From NCBI GenBank assembly GCA_021817245.1, contig JAKAVQ010000002.1, positions 140,721-204,720 of the forward strand: a DNA stretch of 64,000 nt, written 5' to 3'. The DNA comes from Thermoplasmata archaeon. GTDB taxonomy: Archaea; Thermoplasmatota; Thermoplasmata; Lutacidiplasmatales; UBA184. Position 1 is the first letter of the stretch; each line of letters begins with the position of its first letter. The notes below the pieces were generated by a model. It was given only the letters and a program-made list of their open reading frames with translations. It was not told the DNA's origin and did not search any database. The translations under genes and the position numbers were made by a program. Shown piece by piece: positions 26,714 to 33,873 of the stretch.

Positions 26714-27787
26714 ATGCGCGGTCTCCTGACGCTCGCCGGAGAGGGGAGCCGGATGCTGCCGTGGAGCCGGGGGCTCCGCAAGGAGTTCCTCCCGCTCTAC
26801 GACCGCGGCTACGGCGACCAGCCGATCCTCAAACCCGTAGCGAACCTCGCCTTCGAGACCCTGGCCGCGGCCGGGATACGGGACTTCGTCCTCGTCGTCG
26901 GCGGCTCCGACGGCGGGGCGACCGCCCAGAACTACTTCACGATCGACCGGCCGTTCCTCGAGAGGAACGCGCACCGGGCCGATCGCCTCACCGACACCTC
27001 CCGGTTCTACCAAGCGCTCTCCGAGTCCCGGATCCGGTTCGCGCTCCAGCCGACCCCCCAAGGGTTCGGGGACGCCGTCCTGCGAGCGGCCCCGTTCCTC
27101 GGCTCGGACCCGTTCCTGTTGCACGCGGCCGACGCCGCCCTGCTCGAGCGCAACCGCGGACGCCTGCCGGCGCTCATGTCGTTGCTGCGGGACCGCGAGG
27201 AGCTCGACGTGGTCCTGCTCGTCCGCAAGGTCGAGAACCCACGCAACTACGGGGTCGTCGAAGGCCGCTTGGCCGGCCGGGAGGGGGAGTTCCGGCGGCT
27301 CACGGTCACCGGGATGGAGGAAAAGCCGGCGAAACCGAAGAGCCACTGGGCGGCGACGGCCGTCTACTGTCTCACGCCGTCGATCTTCGCCGAGCTGAAG
27401 CACGCACGCCAGGAGGACCCGAAGGCGGAGCTCGAACTCACCACGGGGATCGTCCGCCTGATCGAGGCCGGCGCCAACGTCGGCGCGCTCGTGATCCACC
27501 CCCGCTACGCCGAGTGGCGGAGCGTCGGGTCGCCGGAGGGGTACGTCCGGGCCCTCCTGCGGACCCGTCGGCTGGTCCTCGGGAAGAGCTCGTTCCTTTC
27601 GCCTCGCGCTCCCTCCGGACCGGGCTCCGTCACTGGCCCCGCCGCGGGCGCGCGGTCCGGGCGCCCTCACCGGACCCCCTCCCCCGGCCGTCCGGGGTCC
27701 GAGGGGGACGCCCTCGGCGAGGTCAGTGCGTGGGACGCGCCGGGGTTGACGCGGTCCAGCCCAGCCGGTCGAGTTCCCGAAGGATGA
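26714..27787 (+). CDS. Sugar-phosphate nucleotidyltransferase (UTP-glucose-1-phosphate uridylyltransferase-like)
   Basis: The 357-residue protein has a nucleotidyltransferase fold. LTLAGEGSRMLPWS followed by RKEFLPLYDRG is a diverged form of the G-x-G-T-R-x-L-P ... K-E-M-L-P signature of UDP-glucose pyrophosphorylases. GFGDAVLRA contacts the nucleotide and VRKVENPRNYGVV contacts the sugar. It probably makes UDP-glucose (or a related activated sugar) from UTP and a sugar 1-phosphate. It begins 3 nt after the UDP-sulfoquinovose synthase stop, so one operon supplies UDP-glucose and then UDP-sulfoquinovose. The C-terminal roughly 60 residues are Pro/Gly-rich, with no counterpart in the family. 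The end overlaps the convergent APS kinase gene by 65 nt. Confidence 0.82.
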   Translation: MRGLLTLAGEGSRMLPWSRGLRKEFLPLYDRGYGDQPILKPVANLAFETLAAAGIRDFVLVVGGSDGGATAQNYFTIDRPFLERNAHRADRLTDTSRFYQALSESRIRFALQPTPQGFGDAVLRAAPFLGSDPFLLHAADAALLERNRGRLPALMSLLRDREELDVVLLVRKVENPRNYGVVEGRLAGREGEFRRLTVTGMEEKPAKPKSHWAATAVYCLTPSIFAELKHARQEDPKAELELTTGIVRLIEAGANVGALVIHPRYAEWRSVGSPEGYVRALLRTRRLVLGKSSFLSPRAPSGPGSVTGPAAGARSGRPHRTPSPGRPGSEGDALGEVSAWDAPGLTRSSPAGRVPEG

Positions 27788-28283
27788 ATTCCGCGGACTC
27801 CCCGGGACTCTGATGGATCGCATCGACCGCAATCTCGGGGGCCTCGGGCGGTTCGTACGGGTCGTCGACTCCCGTCATGTCCTTGATCTCGCCGGCCCGG
27901 GCACGCCGGTAGAGACCCTTCACGTCGCGTTCCTGGCAGACGTCGATGGGAGTCGTCACGTAGACCTCGACGAACCGGCCGATCTCCGTGCGGGCACGGG
28001 CCCGCGAGACCCGGTACGGCGAGATCAGCGCGACGATGGGGATGACGCCGTTGCGGGCGAGCACGCGCGCGACGAACGCCACGCGCTCGGCGTGGACCTC
28101 GCGGGACTTGCGGTCGAACCCGAGGTCGGCGCTCAGTCCCCGGCGGACCTCGTCCCCGTCGAGGAGTTCGACGGGCCAGCCGCGGGCGCGCAACCGGGGG
28201 ACCAGCTCCTTCGAGATCGTCGTCTTTCCGGCACTGGGAAGGCCCGTGAGCCAGAGACAGAAGCCGGCGCGAAGCTCGGACAT
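27723..28283 (-). CDS. cysC: Adenylylsulfate (APS) kinase
   Basis: The 186-residue enzyme matches APS kinase from end to end: the P-loop GLPSAGKTT, the substrate motif LLDGDEVRRGL, VYVTTPIDVCQERDVKGLYR, then RARAGEIK and G-x-D-D-P-Y-E-P. It phosphorylates adenosine 5'-phosphosulfate at the 3'-hydroxyl to make PAPS, the sulfate donor for sulfotransferases or for assimilation. ATG at 28283 is supported by a TTATAAAG box centred near 28312, 27-29 nt upstream, so the transcript is probably leaderless. A start at 28319 would lie inside that box. Convergent with the UDP-sulfoquinovose operon, it adds a second route to activated sulfur. No ATP sulfurylase or sulfotransferase is in the window. Confidence 0.92.
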   Translation of the reverse strand: MSELRAGFCLWLTGLPSAGKTTISKELVPRLRARGWPVELLDGDEVRRGLSADLGFDRKSREVHAERVAFVARVLARNGVIPIVALISPYRVSRARARTEIGRFVEVYVTTPIDVCQERDVKGLYRRARAGEIKDMTGVDDPYEPPEAPEIAVDAIHQSPGESAEFILRELDRLGWTASTPARPTH

Positions 28284-28375
28284 CGGGCGGTCGCCACCGG
28301 TGCTCCCCTTATAAAGCAACGGGCCGCCCGGGGGGAGCCTTCGGGCGCCCCCGCGCGGGGCGGGGGAAGCCTCGG

Positions 28376-29605
28376 ATGAGCTCCGTTACCGGCGCCGCGG
28401 GCGCCCCCGCGCCGCGTCCCCCCGCGCGCCACCTCGCGCTCTTCGAGAACTTTTACCCCGCGATGGACCGCCTCGGGACCCATTCGACCAGCCTCGCGCT
28501 CCTCCTCCTGCGCGCCGACCCCGAGCTCGCGCTGAGCCTCGCGGTCCCGAGTCGGTCCACCTGGCCGGACGGCTTCGACGGTCGGCGCGTACGCTTCTCG
28601 CCGACGTGGACCCACGACGGCCCGCTCTCCATGCTCCGCGCCGGGATCTCGACCGCGAGGGCCCTCCCGGCGGGCTCGCGCGTCCTCTTCAACTGGTTCC
28701 CGACGTGCTACGGCGAGACCCGCCTCGCGGCGAGCGCGGGGATGCTCCTGCCGCGCATCGTCCGGACGTTCTCCGAACGGCGGCCCGCGGTCTACGCGCA
28801 CAACTTCATCGAGACGCAGGACGTCCGCCGCCTCGGCTACCGGCCGGGCGCCGTCGACCGCTGGGCGGTCGGCCTCTTCGAGGGGGCGCTCGCCCGCGCG
28901 GCGCGGGTCTTCGTCCCCCTCGAAAGCCAGCGCCGCTCGGTCGAGGCGATGTTCAAGGTTCCGGTCACCGCCCGACCGATCCCCTTCGTCGAGGCGCTCT
29001 TCGGCCACTGGGTCGCGACGGAACGGCCCGACCCGAAGTGGGCCGCGGGGATCCCCCCACGAACGGTCTTCCGTATCCTCCTCTTCGGGGTCTGGGGACC
29101 GGCGAAGGACCTCGACTCGGTCCTGCCGGTCCTCAACGCGCTCTTCCGGTCGGGGCACGATTTCGAGGTCGTCTTCGCCGGCTCGGTGAACCGGTTCTTT
29201 CCCGAGTACCGAGAGCGGTTGCGGGCGGCCCTCGCGTCGCTGCCGACCGACCGGTGCCGGTTCGTCGCCGACCCCCCGGACGAGTCGACCCCGGCGCTCT
29301 TCGGTCCGGCGGACCTCGTCATCCTGCCGTACAACGCGATCGCCGGCCCGAGCGGGGTGATGGGGCTCGCGGCGTTCCACGGGTGCCGGATCGTGGCGTA
29401 CGACGTCCCCGAGCTCCGGGAGTACGACGCGATCCTCGACGGTCGGACGGTCTTCGTCCCCCCGCGCGACCCCGACGCGCTCGCGGAGGCGGTGCGTCGC
29501 TGCTTTGCGGGCGAGGTCCGCGGCTCGACCGAGCCGAAGGAGAGCAAGGTGGCTCGGGCGACCGCGGCGGCGCTGCAGCTCCTCGACGACCTCGAGGTCG
29601 ACTAG
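28376..29605 (+). CDS. Family 4-like (GT-B) glycosyltransferase
   Basis: The 409-residue soluble protein has two Rossmann-like halves. The C-terminal half, FRILLFGVWGPAKDLDSVLP to CRFVADPPDE and PADLVILPYN-x3-GPSGVMG, matches the nucleotide-sugar-binding domain of GT4/GT1-type transferases. The N-terminal half includes AHNFIETQDV, a likely acceptor-side segment. It probably adds one sugar to a lipid-linked or protein-linked glycan at the inner face of the membrane. The promoter is shared with or adjacent to the divergent APS kinase (TTATAAAG near 28312), leaving about 35 nt of leader. The 3' end overlaps the convergent phosphodiesterase gene by 4 nt. The donor and acceptor are unknown. Confidence 0.78.
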   Translation: MSSVTGAAGAPAPRPPARHLALFENFYPAMDRLGTHSTSLALLLLRADPELALSLAVPSRSTWPDGFDGRRVRFSPTWTHDGPLSMLRAGISTARALPAGSRVLFNWFPTCYGETRLAASAGMLLPRIVRTFSERRPAVYAHNFIETQDVRRLGYRPGAVDRWAVGLFEGALARAARVFVPLESQRRSVEAMFKVPVTARPIPFVEALFGHWVATERPDPKWAAGIPPRTVFRILLFGVWGPAKDLDSVLPVLNALFRSGHDFEVVFAGSVNRFFPEYRERLRAALASLPTDRCRFVADPPDESTPALFGPADLVILPYNAIAGPSGVMGLAAFHGCRIVAYDVPELREYDAILDGRTVFVPPRDPDALAEAVRRCFAGEVRGSTEPKESKVARATAAALQLLDDLEVD

Positions 29606-31044
29606 GCGTTCCCGCGTCCTCGGTCCCGCGGGATTGCCGCGACGACCGGGCTCCCCTGCACCCCGGGCGGGACCGCCTCACCGGCGGCGTAGAGGAGCGT
29701 CGGCATCACGTCGACCGCGTCGACGCGTTCGACCGTCCGACCGTCCACGACCGACGGGTCATAGAGAACGAAGATCCCGTCGACCCCGTGGACGGCGTCG
29801 TCCGGTCCCGTGTCGTTCTCTTCGAGGTAGTTGGTCGGGTAGCCGAGCGTACCCGCGGACCGCCACTTGAGGTCGTCAAAGTAGACCATCAGGTCCGGCG
29901 GGTCGCCGTTCAGCTGCCGGTAGAGGGTCTTCGGGTCGAGGATGCGCACGGGGAGCGGGCCGCCGTCGGGCCCCCGGAGGGTCGAGAGGTCGCGCTCGAG
30001 CTGGGCGCGGACGGTCGGCACGTCCTCGGGGGCCAGGATCCCCTCGGGTTCGCGTCCCCGGACGTTGAAGAAGAGGCGGGCGTAGTAGCCCCCCGAGCCC
30101 CAGACCCGGGTCCGGCTCCAGTCGACCTCCGCCTTTTCGAGCGGAGTGCCCGGCCGGTCGGGCGGCCGGCGGAACGCCAGGTAGCCCTTCTCCGCGAGCC
30201 ACTGGTTGATGCAGAAACAGCCGCGCATCGGCATCATGCCGTGGTCGGAGACGATCGCGACCAGGGTGTCCGCGTCGATGTGCGAGACGAGGCGACCGAT
30301 CCACTGGTCGAGCTGGGCGAAGTAGTCGTCCTCGACGTGCTCGAACTCGTTTCCCGCGACGTACTTGTCGTGCGCGGGGTCGATGTACTTCCAGAACGCG
30401 TGGTGCAGCCGGTCGGTACCGATCTCGTGGACGGCGAAGAGGTCCCAGGCCTCGCGGGTGTAGAGCGCCTCGGCGACCTGCCAGCGTTGGCGGGTCATCT
30501 CGACGATCTGGCGGAAGAGCGCCCCGCGCTCCTCGGCCCGGAACGGCACATCGAAGCGGTACGTCCCGAACTTCGACTCGAGCTCGCCCCTCAGCTCGGA
30601 GGGGTAGGTCGTCTCCCGGCTCTCGGGGGGCGTCAGGAAGTCGGAGATGTAGAACCCGTTCACCCGGGGCGGCGGGAATCCGGGCGGCATCCCGATGACC
30701 CCGACGCGGCGTCCGCGCTCGGAGAGGAGGGTGAAGAGGGTCGGGACCTCGAGGAGGGTCGTGCGGGGGACGTACGTCTGCGAGTACGAGTGGTTCAACC
30801 GGTGACGGAACCCGTAGAACCCGAGCGTGCCCGGGTCGTAGCCGGTGAACATCACCGCCCAGGCCGGGAGACTGATCGGCGGGTCCGTCGTGCGCATCGG
30901 CCCGCGGACCCCGGCGTCGAGCATCGCGGCGACGTTCGGCATCTTCGGACGCAGCCGGTCGAACAGGATCTCGGGCGGCACCCCGTCGAGGCCGATCACG
31001 AGGAGCTTGCGACGAGGCCGAGGGTCCGACGGGGCCGTCGCCAT
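29602..31044 (-). CDS. Type I phosphodiesterase/nucleotide pyrophosphatase-like protein (paralogue 1)
   Basis: The 480-residue alkaline-phosphatase-superfamily protein has LLVIGLDGVPPE (first metal Asp), DPPISLPAWAVMFTGYDPG (predicted Ser nucleophile in S-x-P-A-W), LFAVHEIGTDRLHHAFWKY (Asp/His ligands) and VAIVSDHGMM. It is closely related to the protein at 36621-38030, with long identical stretches such as RVWGSGGYYARLFFNVRGRE. The family hydrolyses phosphodiesters or pyrophosphates of nucleotides, lipids or sugars. It has no signal peptide, which suggests a cytoplasmic role. A GGTTAAGAGG box lies about 25 nt before the ATG. Its place among glycosyltransferases suggests a glycan-related substrate. 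Confidence 0.83.
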   Translation of the reverse strand: MATAPSDPRPRRKLLVIGLDGVPPEILFDRLRPKMPNVAAMLDAGVRGPMRTTDPPISLPAWAVMFTGYDPGTLGFYGFRHRLNHSYSQTYVPRTTLLEVPTLFTLLSERGRRVGVIGMPPGFPPPRVNGFYISDFLTPPESRETTYPSELRGELESKFGTYRFDVPFRAEERGALFRQIVEMTRQRWQVAEALYTREAWDLFAVHEIGTDRLHHAFWKYIDPAHDKYVAGNEFEHVEDDYFAQLDQWIGRLVSHIDADTLVAIVSDHGMMPMRGCFCINQWLAEKGYLAFRRPPDRPGTPLEKAEVDWSRTRVWGSGGYYARLFFNVRGREPEGILAPEDVPTVRAQLERDLSTLRGPDGGPLPVRILDPKTLYRQLNGDPPDLMVYFDDLKWRSAGTLGYPTNYLEENDTGPDDAVHGVDGIFVLYDPSVVDGRTVERVDAVDVMPTLLYAAGEAVPPGVQGSPVVAAIPRDRGRGNA

Positions 31045-31156
31045 CGGGCACGGTCACGGCGCCCCCCTCTTAACCCTATGGCGACCACGGGGCCGCCCGG
31101 AGGAGCCCCGACCGCCCCGTAGCCCGGGAGCCGGGCACCGTCCGCTCGGAGAGGGC

Positions 31157-33748
31157 TCACGACGCGAGGGGGGGTCCGTCCGAATCGCGCTTCCGCCGCC
31201 TCCGGGAGTCCAGCAGCACCGCGACGAGGGCGAGGTCCGCGGCGGTCAGCGCGACCGCGACCCACTCGATCTCGGAGAGGCCGAACCCGTGCGGGGGACC
31301 GGTCGAACCGGACTCTAGCGGGAAAAACTGCACGGACACGTTGATCGGTCGACCGACGATGTTGAGAACGCCGGACGAGGCGGCGAGCGAGTATCCCGGG
31401 ACGTAGCCGATGTAGTACGACATCGTGCCGTTCGGCAGTCGCAGGAGGAGGGTGCTCGAGCTCGAGGAACCGGAGAACGGACCCGCGGAGATCGTCCAGT
31501 ACGTGCCCGTGGCCAGCCCGGTCTCGAGGAACGTCACGTTCGACTCGAAGACCGAGGCGTACGTGATCGTGACGGTGACGGTGTTGCCCCGGACCGTCAC
31601 GTTGCCCGAGGCGTTCAGCGCCAGGAAGTAGGGCGGCGCCCCGGCGACGTAGGGGTAGGTGCCGTTCGCTTTCAGGAACGTGATCGGCGAACCGGAGGCG
31701 GCGGTGCCCTGGACGCCGGCGAGGTTCACCGACCAGTTGAGCCCGGCCGGGAGGTTGTTCTCGCGGAACTCGACCGGGTAGAGGACGGCGGTGTAGTTCA
31801 CCGTCACGACCACGTTCGCCCCCTGGACGATAAGGTTCCCGGAGGCCGGGCTGACCGAGTAGCCACGTACCGCCCCCGTCAGGAAGGAGTAGCTTCCGTT
31901 CGCGAGATGGAACTGGACCGAGGAGGTGTTCGACGTGTGCCGGACCCCGTCCGTCGTGACCGACCAGACCGTTCCGGGGACGAGTCCCGATTCATTGAAG
32001 TCGACGAGGTAGGCGAAGTTCACGTAGGTCACCGATACGTTGACGGCCTTACCGTTCACGCGGAACGAGCCGCCCGGCGGGTATGGCACGTACCCCGGTG
32101 CGGAGCCGGCGGTGTAGTTGTACGTTCCGTTGGGGAGCGAGAAGCCGATCAGGGGAACGGTCGCGCTACCGTTGTGGCCGCTCACGTTCACGGACCACGG
32201 GGTGCCGGACGGAAGGCCACTCTCGTAGAAGGTGACGGAGAACACGACCTCCGTCCAGACGATGTTGACCGTCACGTCGCTACCGGAAACGTTCAGGCTC
32301 CCCGAGCCCGGCGTCGGATAGTACCCCGACATGTACCGGATCGAGAACGTCTGGGTGCCGTTCGGGGCGGTGTACAGGATCGAGGTGCCGGTCGTGTTCG
32401 CCGCGACCGTGTCGAACGTCATCCCCCACAGAGTTCCGGTGGGGAGGCCGGTCTCGTTGAACCAGACCGAGTAGTAGACCCGGGTCCAGGTGATGGCGAT
32501 CGGCGGCGGGGAACCGCCGTTCACGATCGCGGTCCCCGAGTAGCTGTTCGCCCGCCACCCCGAGAGCGGACCGATCTGGTAGGGGTACGTCCCGTTCGGC
32601 TCGGCAAAGACGATGGTGGACGTCACGCTTCCGACCGTCGACGTGCCGATGGTCACCGACCAGTTGTGACCGTTCGGTAGCCCGGACTCCGTGAACGTTA
32701 CCGAGAACGTGACGAGGGTGAACGTGACCGAAATCGATATCGGAGCTCCCGCGACCGTCAGCGTCCCGGACGAGGGCGACGGGTGGTAGGCCGTGTTCGC
32801 GGTGCTCACGCGGTAGACGTACGAACCGTTCGGCTCCGAGAACGCGAGCGTGGTGGAGGTCGAGCTGAACGCTTGTCCGTTGTTGAGAACGACCGTCCAA
32901 AGCGTGCCCACCGGGAGACCCGACTCGGTGTACGTTACCGGGAAGTTGACCGTGGAGAACGTCACGCTCCGACTCGCCGGTCCCCCGGCCACAGTGAACG
33001 AGCCGCCCGGCGCCGAGTACTCCTTGTTGACGGTCGCTACGCTGTAGGGGTAGGTGCCGTTCGGCTCCGAAAAGGTGATCGAGGATGTTCCCGAGCTGAA
33101 CGACTGGCCGTTCGTGAGGTTGACGAACCACACTGTAGCGGGGGGGAGCCCCGTCTCGCTGAACGACACCTTGTACAGGACCCGGGAGAAGGTCACGGAC
33201 TGCGACACGGGTCCACCGTTGACCGTGAACGAGCCTCCCGGGGCCGAATAGCTCGTGTCCGCCGATCCGAGCGAGTAGGTGTAGCTGCTGTTCGGCTCCG
33301 GGAAACTGGACGAGGTGCTCGTGGAGGGGAACGATTGCCCGTTCGTGAGATTCACCCACCACCGTGTCCCGGAAGGCAGACCGCTCTCCGTGAAGGTCAC
33401 CGTGTAGGTCACTACGGTGAACGTGACCGGCACGTTGACGTCCAGCCCGCTGACGACGACCTGACCCCCTGGCGCGGTATACCCCGCGGAGGACGCCGTG
33501 TAGTTGTACGTCCCGTTCGGCACGGAGAACTGGAACGAGGGGGAAGGCCCCGATTGTGTGCTCCTGTTCAGCGTGACCGACCACATCGTGCCCGGAGGCA
33601 GGTTGGAAGTGAACGTCACGGTGCAGGTCGTGGGCGGGTTACTGCCGCAGCCGTTCTGGGCGCGGGCCCCACCGATCCCGAGGGTTGAGAGGACCACCAA
33701 CACGACCACCAGGAGGATGGGGATGCGAAGGCCCCGCATCCGAGTCAT
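31157..33748 (-). CDS. Large surface protein of about ten FTESGLP modules
   Basis: The 863-residue protein starts with a signal/anchor (RIPILLVVVLVVLSTLGIGG), continues as about ten modules of 75-80 residues with V-T-F-x-E-x-G-L-P-x-G-T-x-W-x-V starts, and ends with a membrane helix (WVAVALTAADLALVAVLLD) and a basic tail. Early modules have a W-V-N-L-T-N-G-Q-S-F variant that recurs three or four times. This points to recent internal duplication, with other modules more diverged. No catalytic motif is seen, and there are many N-glycosylation sites. ATG at 33748 was chosen because it begins the signal sequence. Longer in-frame starts (to 34270) cross the promoter and overlap the upstream gene. 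It is probably a cell-surface stalk or adhesin (inference). Confidence 0.8.
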   Translation of the reverse strand: MTRMRGLRIPILLVVVLVVLSTLGIGGARAQNGCGSNPPTTCTVTFTSNLPPGTMWSVTLNRSTQSGPSPSFQFSVPNGTYNYTASSAGYTAPGGQVVVSGLDVNVPVTFTVVTYTVTFTESGLPSGTRWWVNLTNGQSFPSTSTSSSFPEPNSSYTYSLGSADTSYSAPGGSFTVNGGPVSQSVTFSRVLYKVSFSETGLPPATVWFVNLTNGQSFSSGTSSITFSEPNGTYPYSVATVNKEYSAPGGSFTVAGGPASRSVTFSTVNFPVTYTESGLPVGTLWTVVLNNGQAFSSTSTTLAFSEPNGSYVYRVSTANTAYHPSPSSGTLTVAGAPISISVTFTLVTFSVTFTESGLPNGHNWSVTIGTSTVGSVTSTIVFAEPNGTYPYQIGPLSGWRANSYSGTAIVNGGSPPPIAITWTRVYYSVWFNETGLPTGTLWGMTFDTVAANTTGTSILYTAPNGTQTFSIRYMSGYYPTPGSGSLNVSGSDVTVNIVWTEVVFSVTFYESGLPSGTPWSVNVSGHNGSATVPLIGFSLPNGTYNYTAGSAPGYVPYPPGGSFRVNGKAVNVSVTYVNFAYLVDFNESGLVPGTVWSVTTDGVRHTSNTSSVQFHLANGSYSFLTGAVRGYSVSPASGNLIVQGANVVVTVNYTAVLYPVEFRENNLPAGLNWSVNLAGVQGTAASGSPITFLKANGTYPYVAGAPPYFLALNASGNVTVRGNTVTVTITYASVFESNVTFLETGLATGTYWTISAGPFSGSSSSSTLLLRLPNGTMSYYIGYVPGYSLAASSGVLNIVGRPINVSVQFFPLESGSTGPPHGFGLSEIEWVAVALTAADLALVAVLLDSRRRRKRDSDGPPLAS
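31330..33650 (-). repeat. Protein-level FTESGLP module array
   Basis: About ten repeats of roughly 225-240 nt are recognisable from the complement of the phrases 'ESGLP' and 'PNGTY'. The modules around 32800-33400 are the most alike. Confidence 0.68.
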
Positions 33749-33873
33749 GGGTCCCGGCGACCGGCGGAGAGCGGGGGCCGGGGCTACTAAACCTTTGTCC
33801 AATCCCCCCGGTCTCTTCGTGGGCCGCCCGGAAGCGCCCCCCGTGCGTCCGACCGCACCCGTCCCTTTTCCGC

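Noticed and set aside
25268-27832. Very long leftward open frame (about 850 codons) opposite the UDP-sulfoquinovose synthase and nucleotidyltransferase genes
   Set aside because: It is antisense to two clear enzymes, is rich in Arg/Glu/Pro as expected from the complement of GC-rich codons, and shows no motif.
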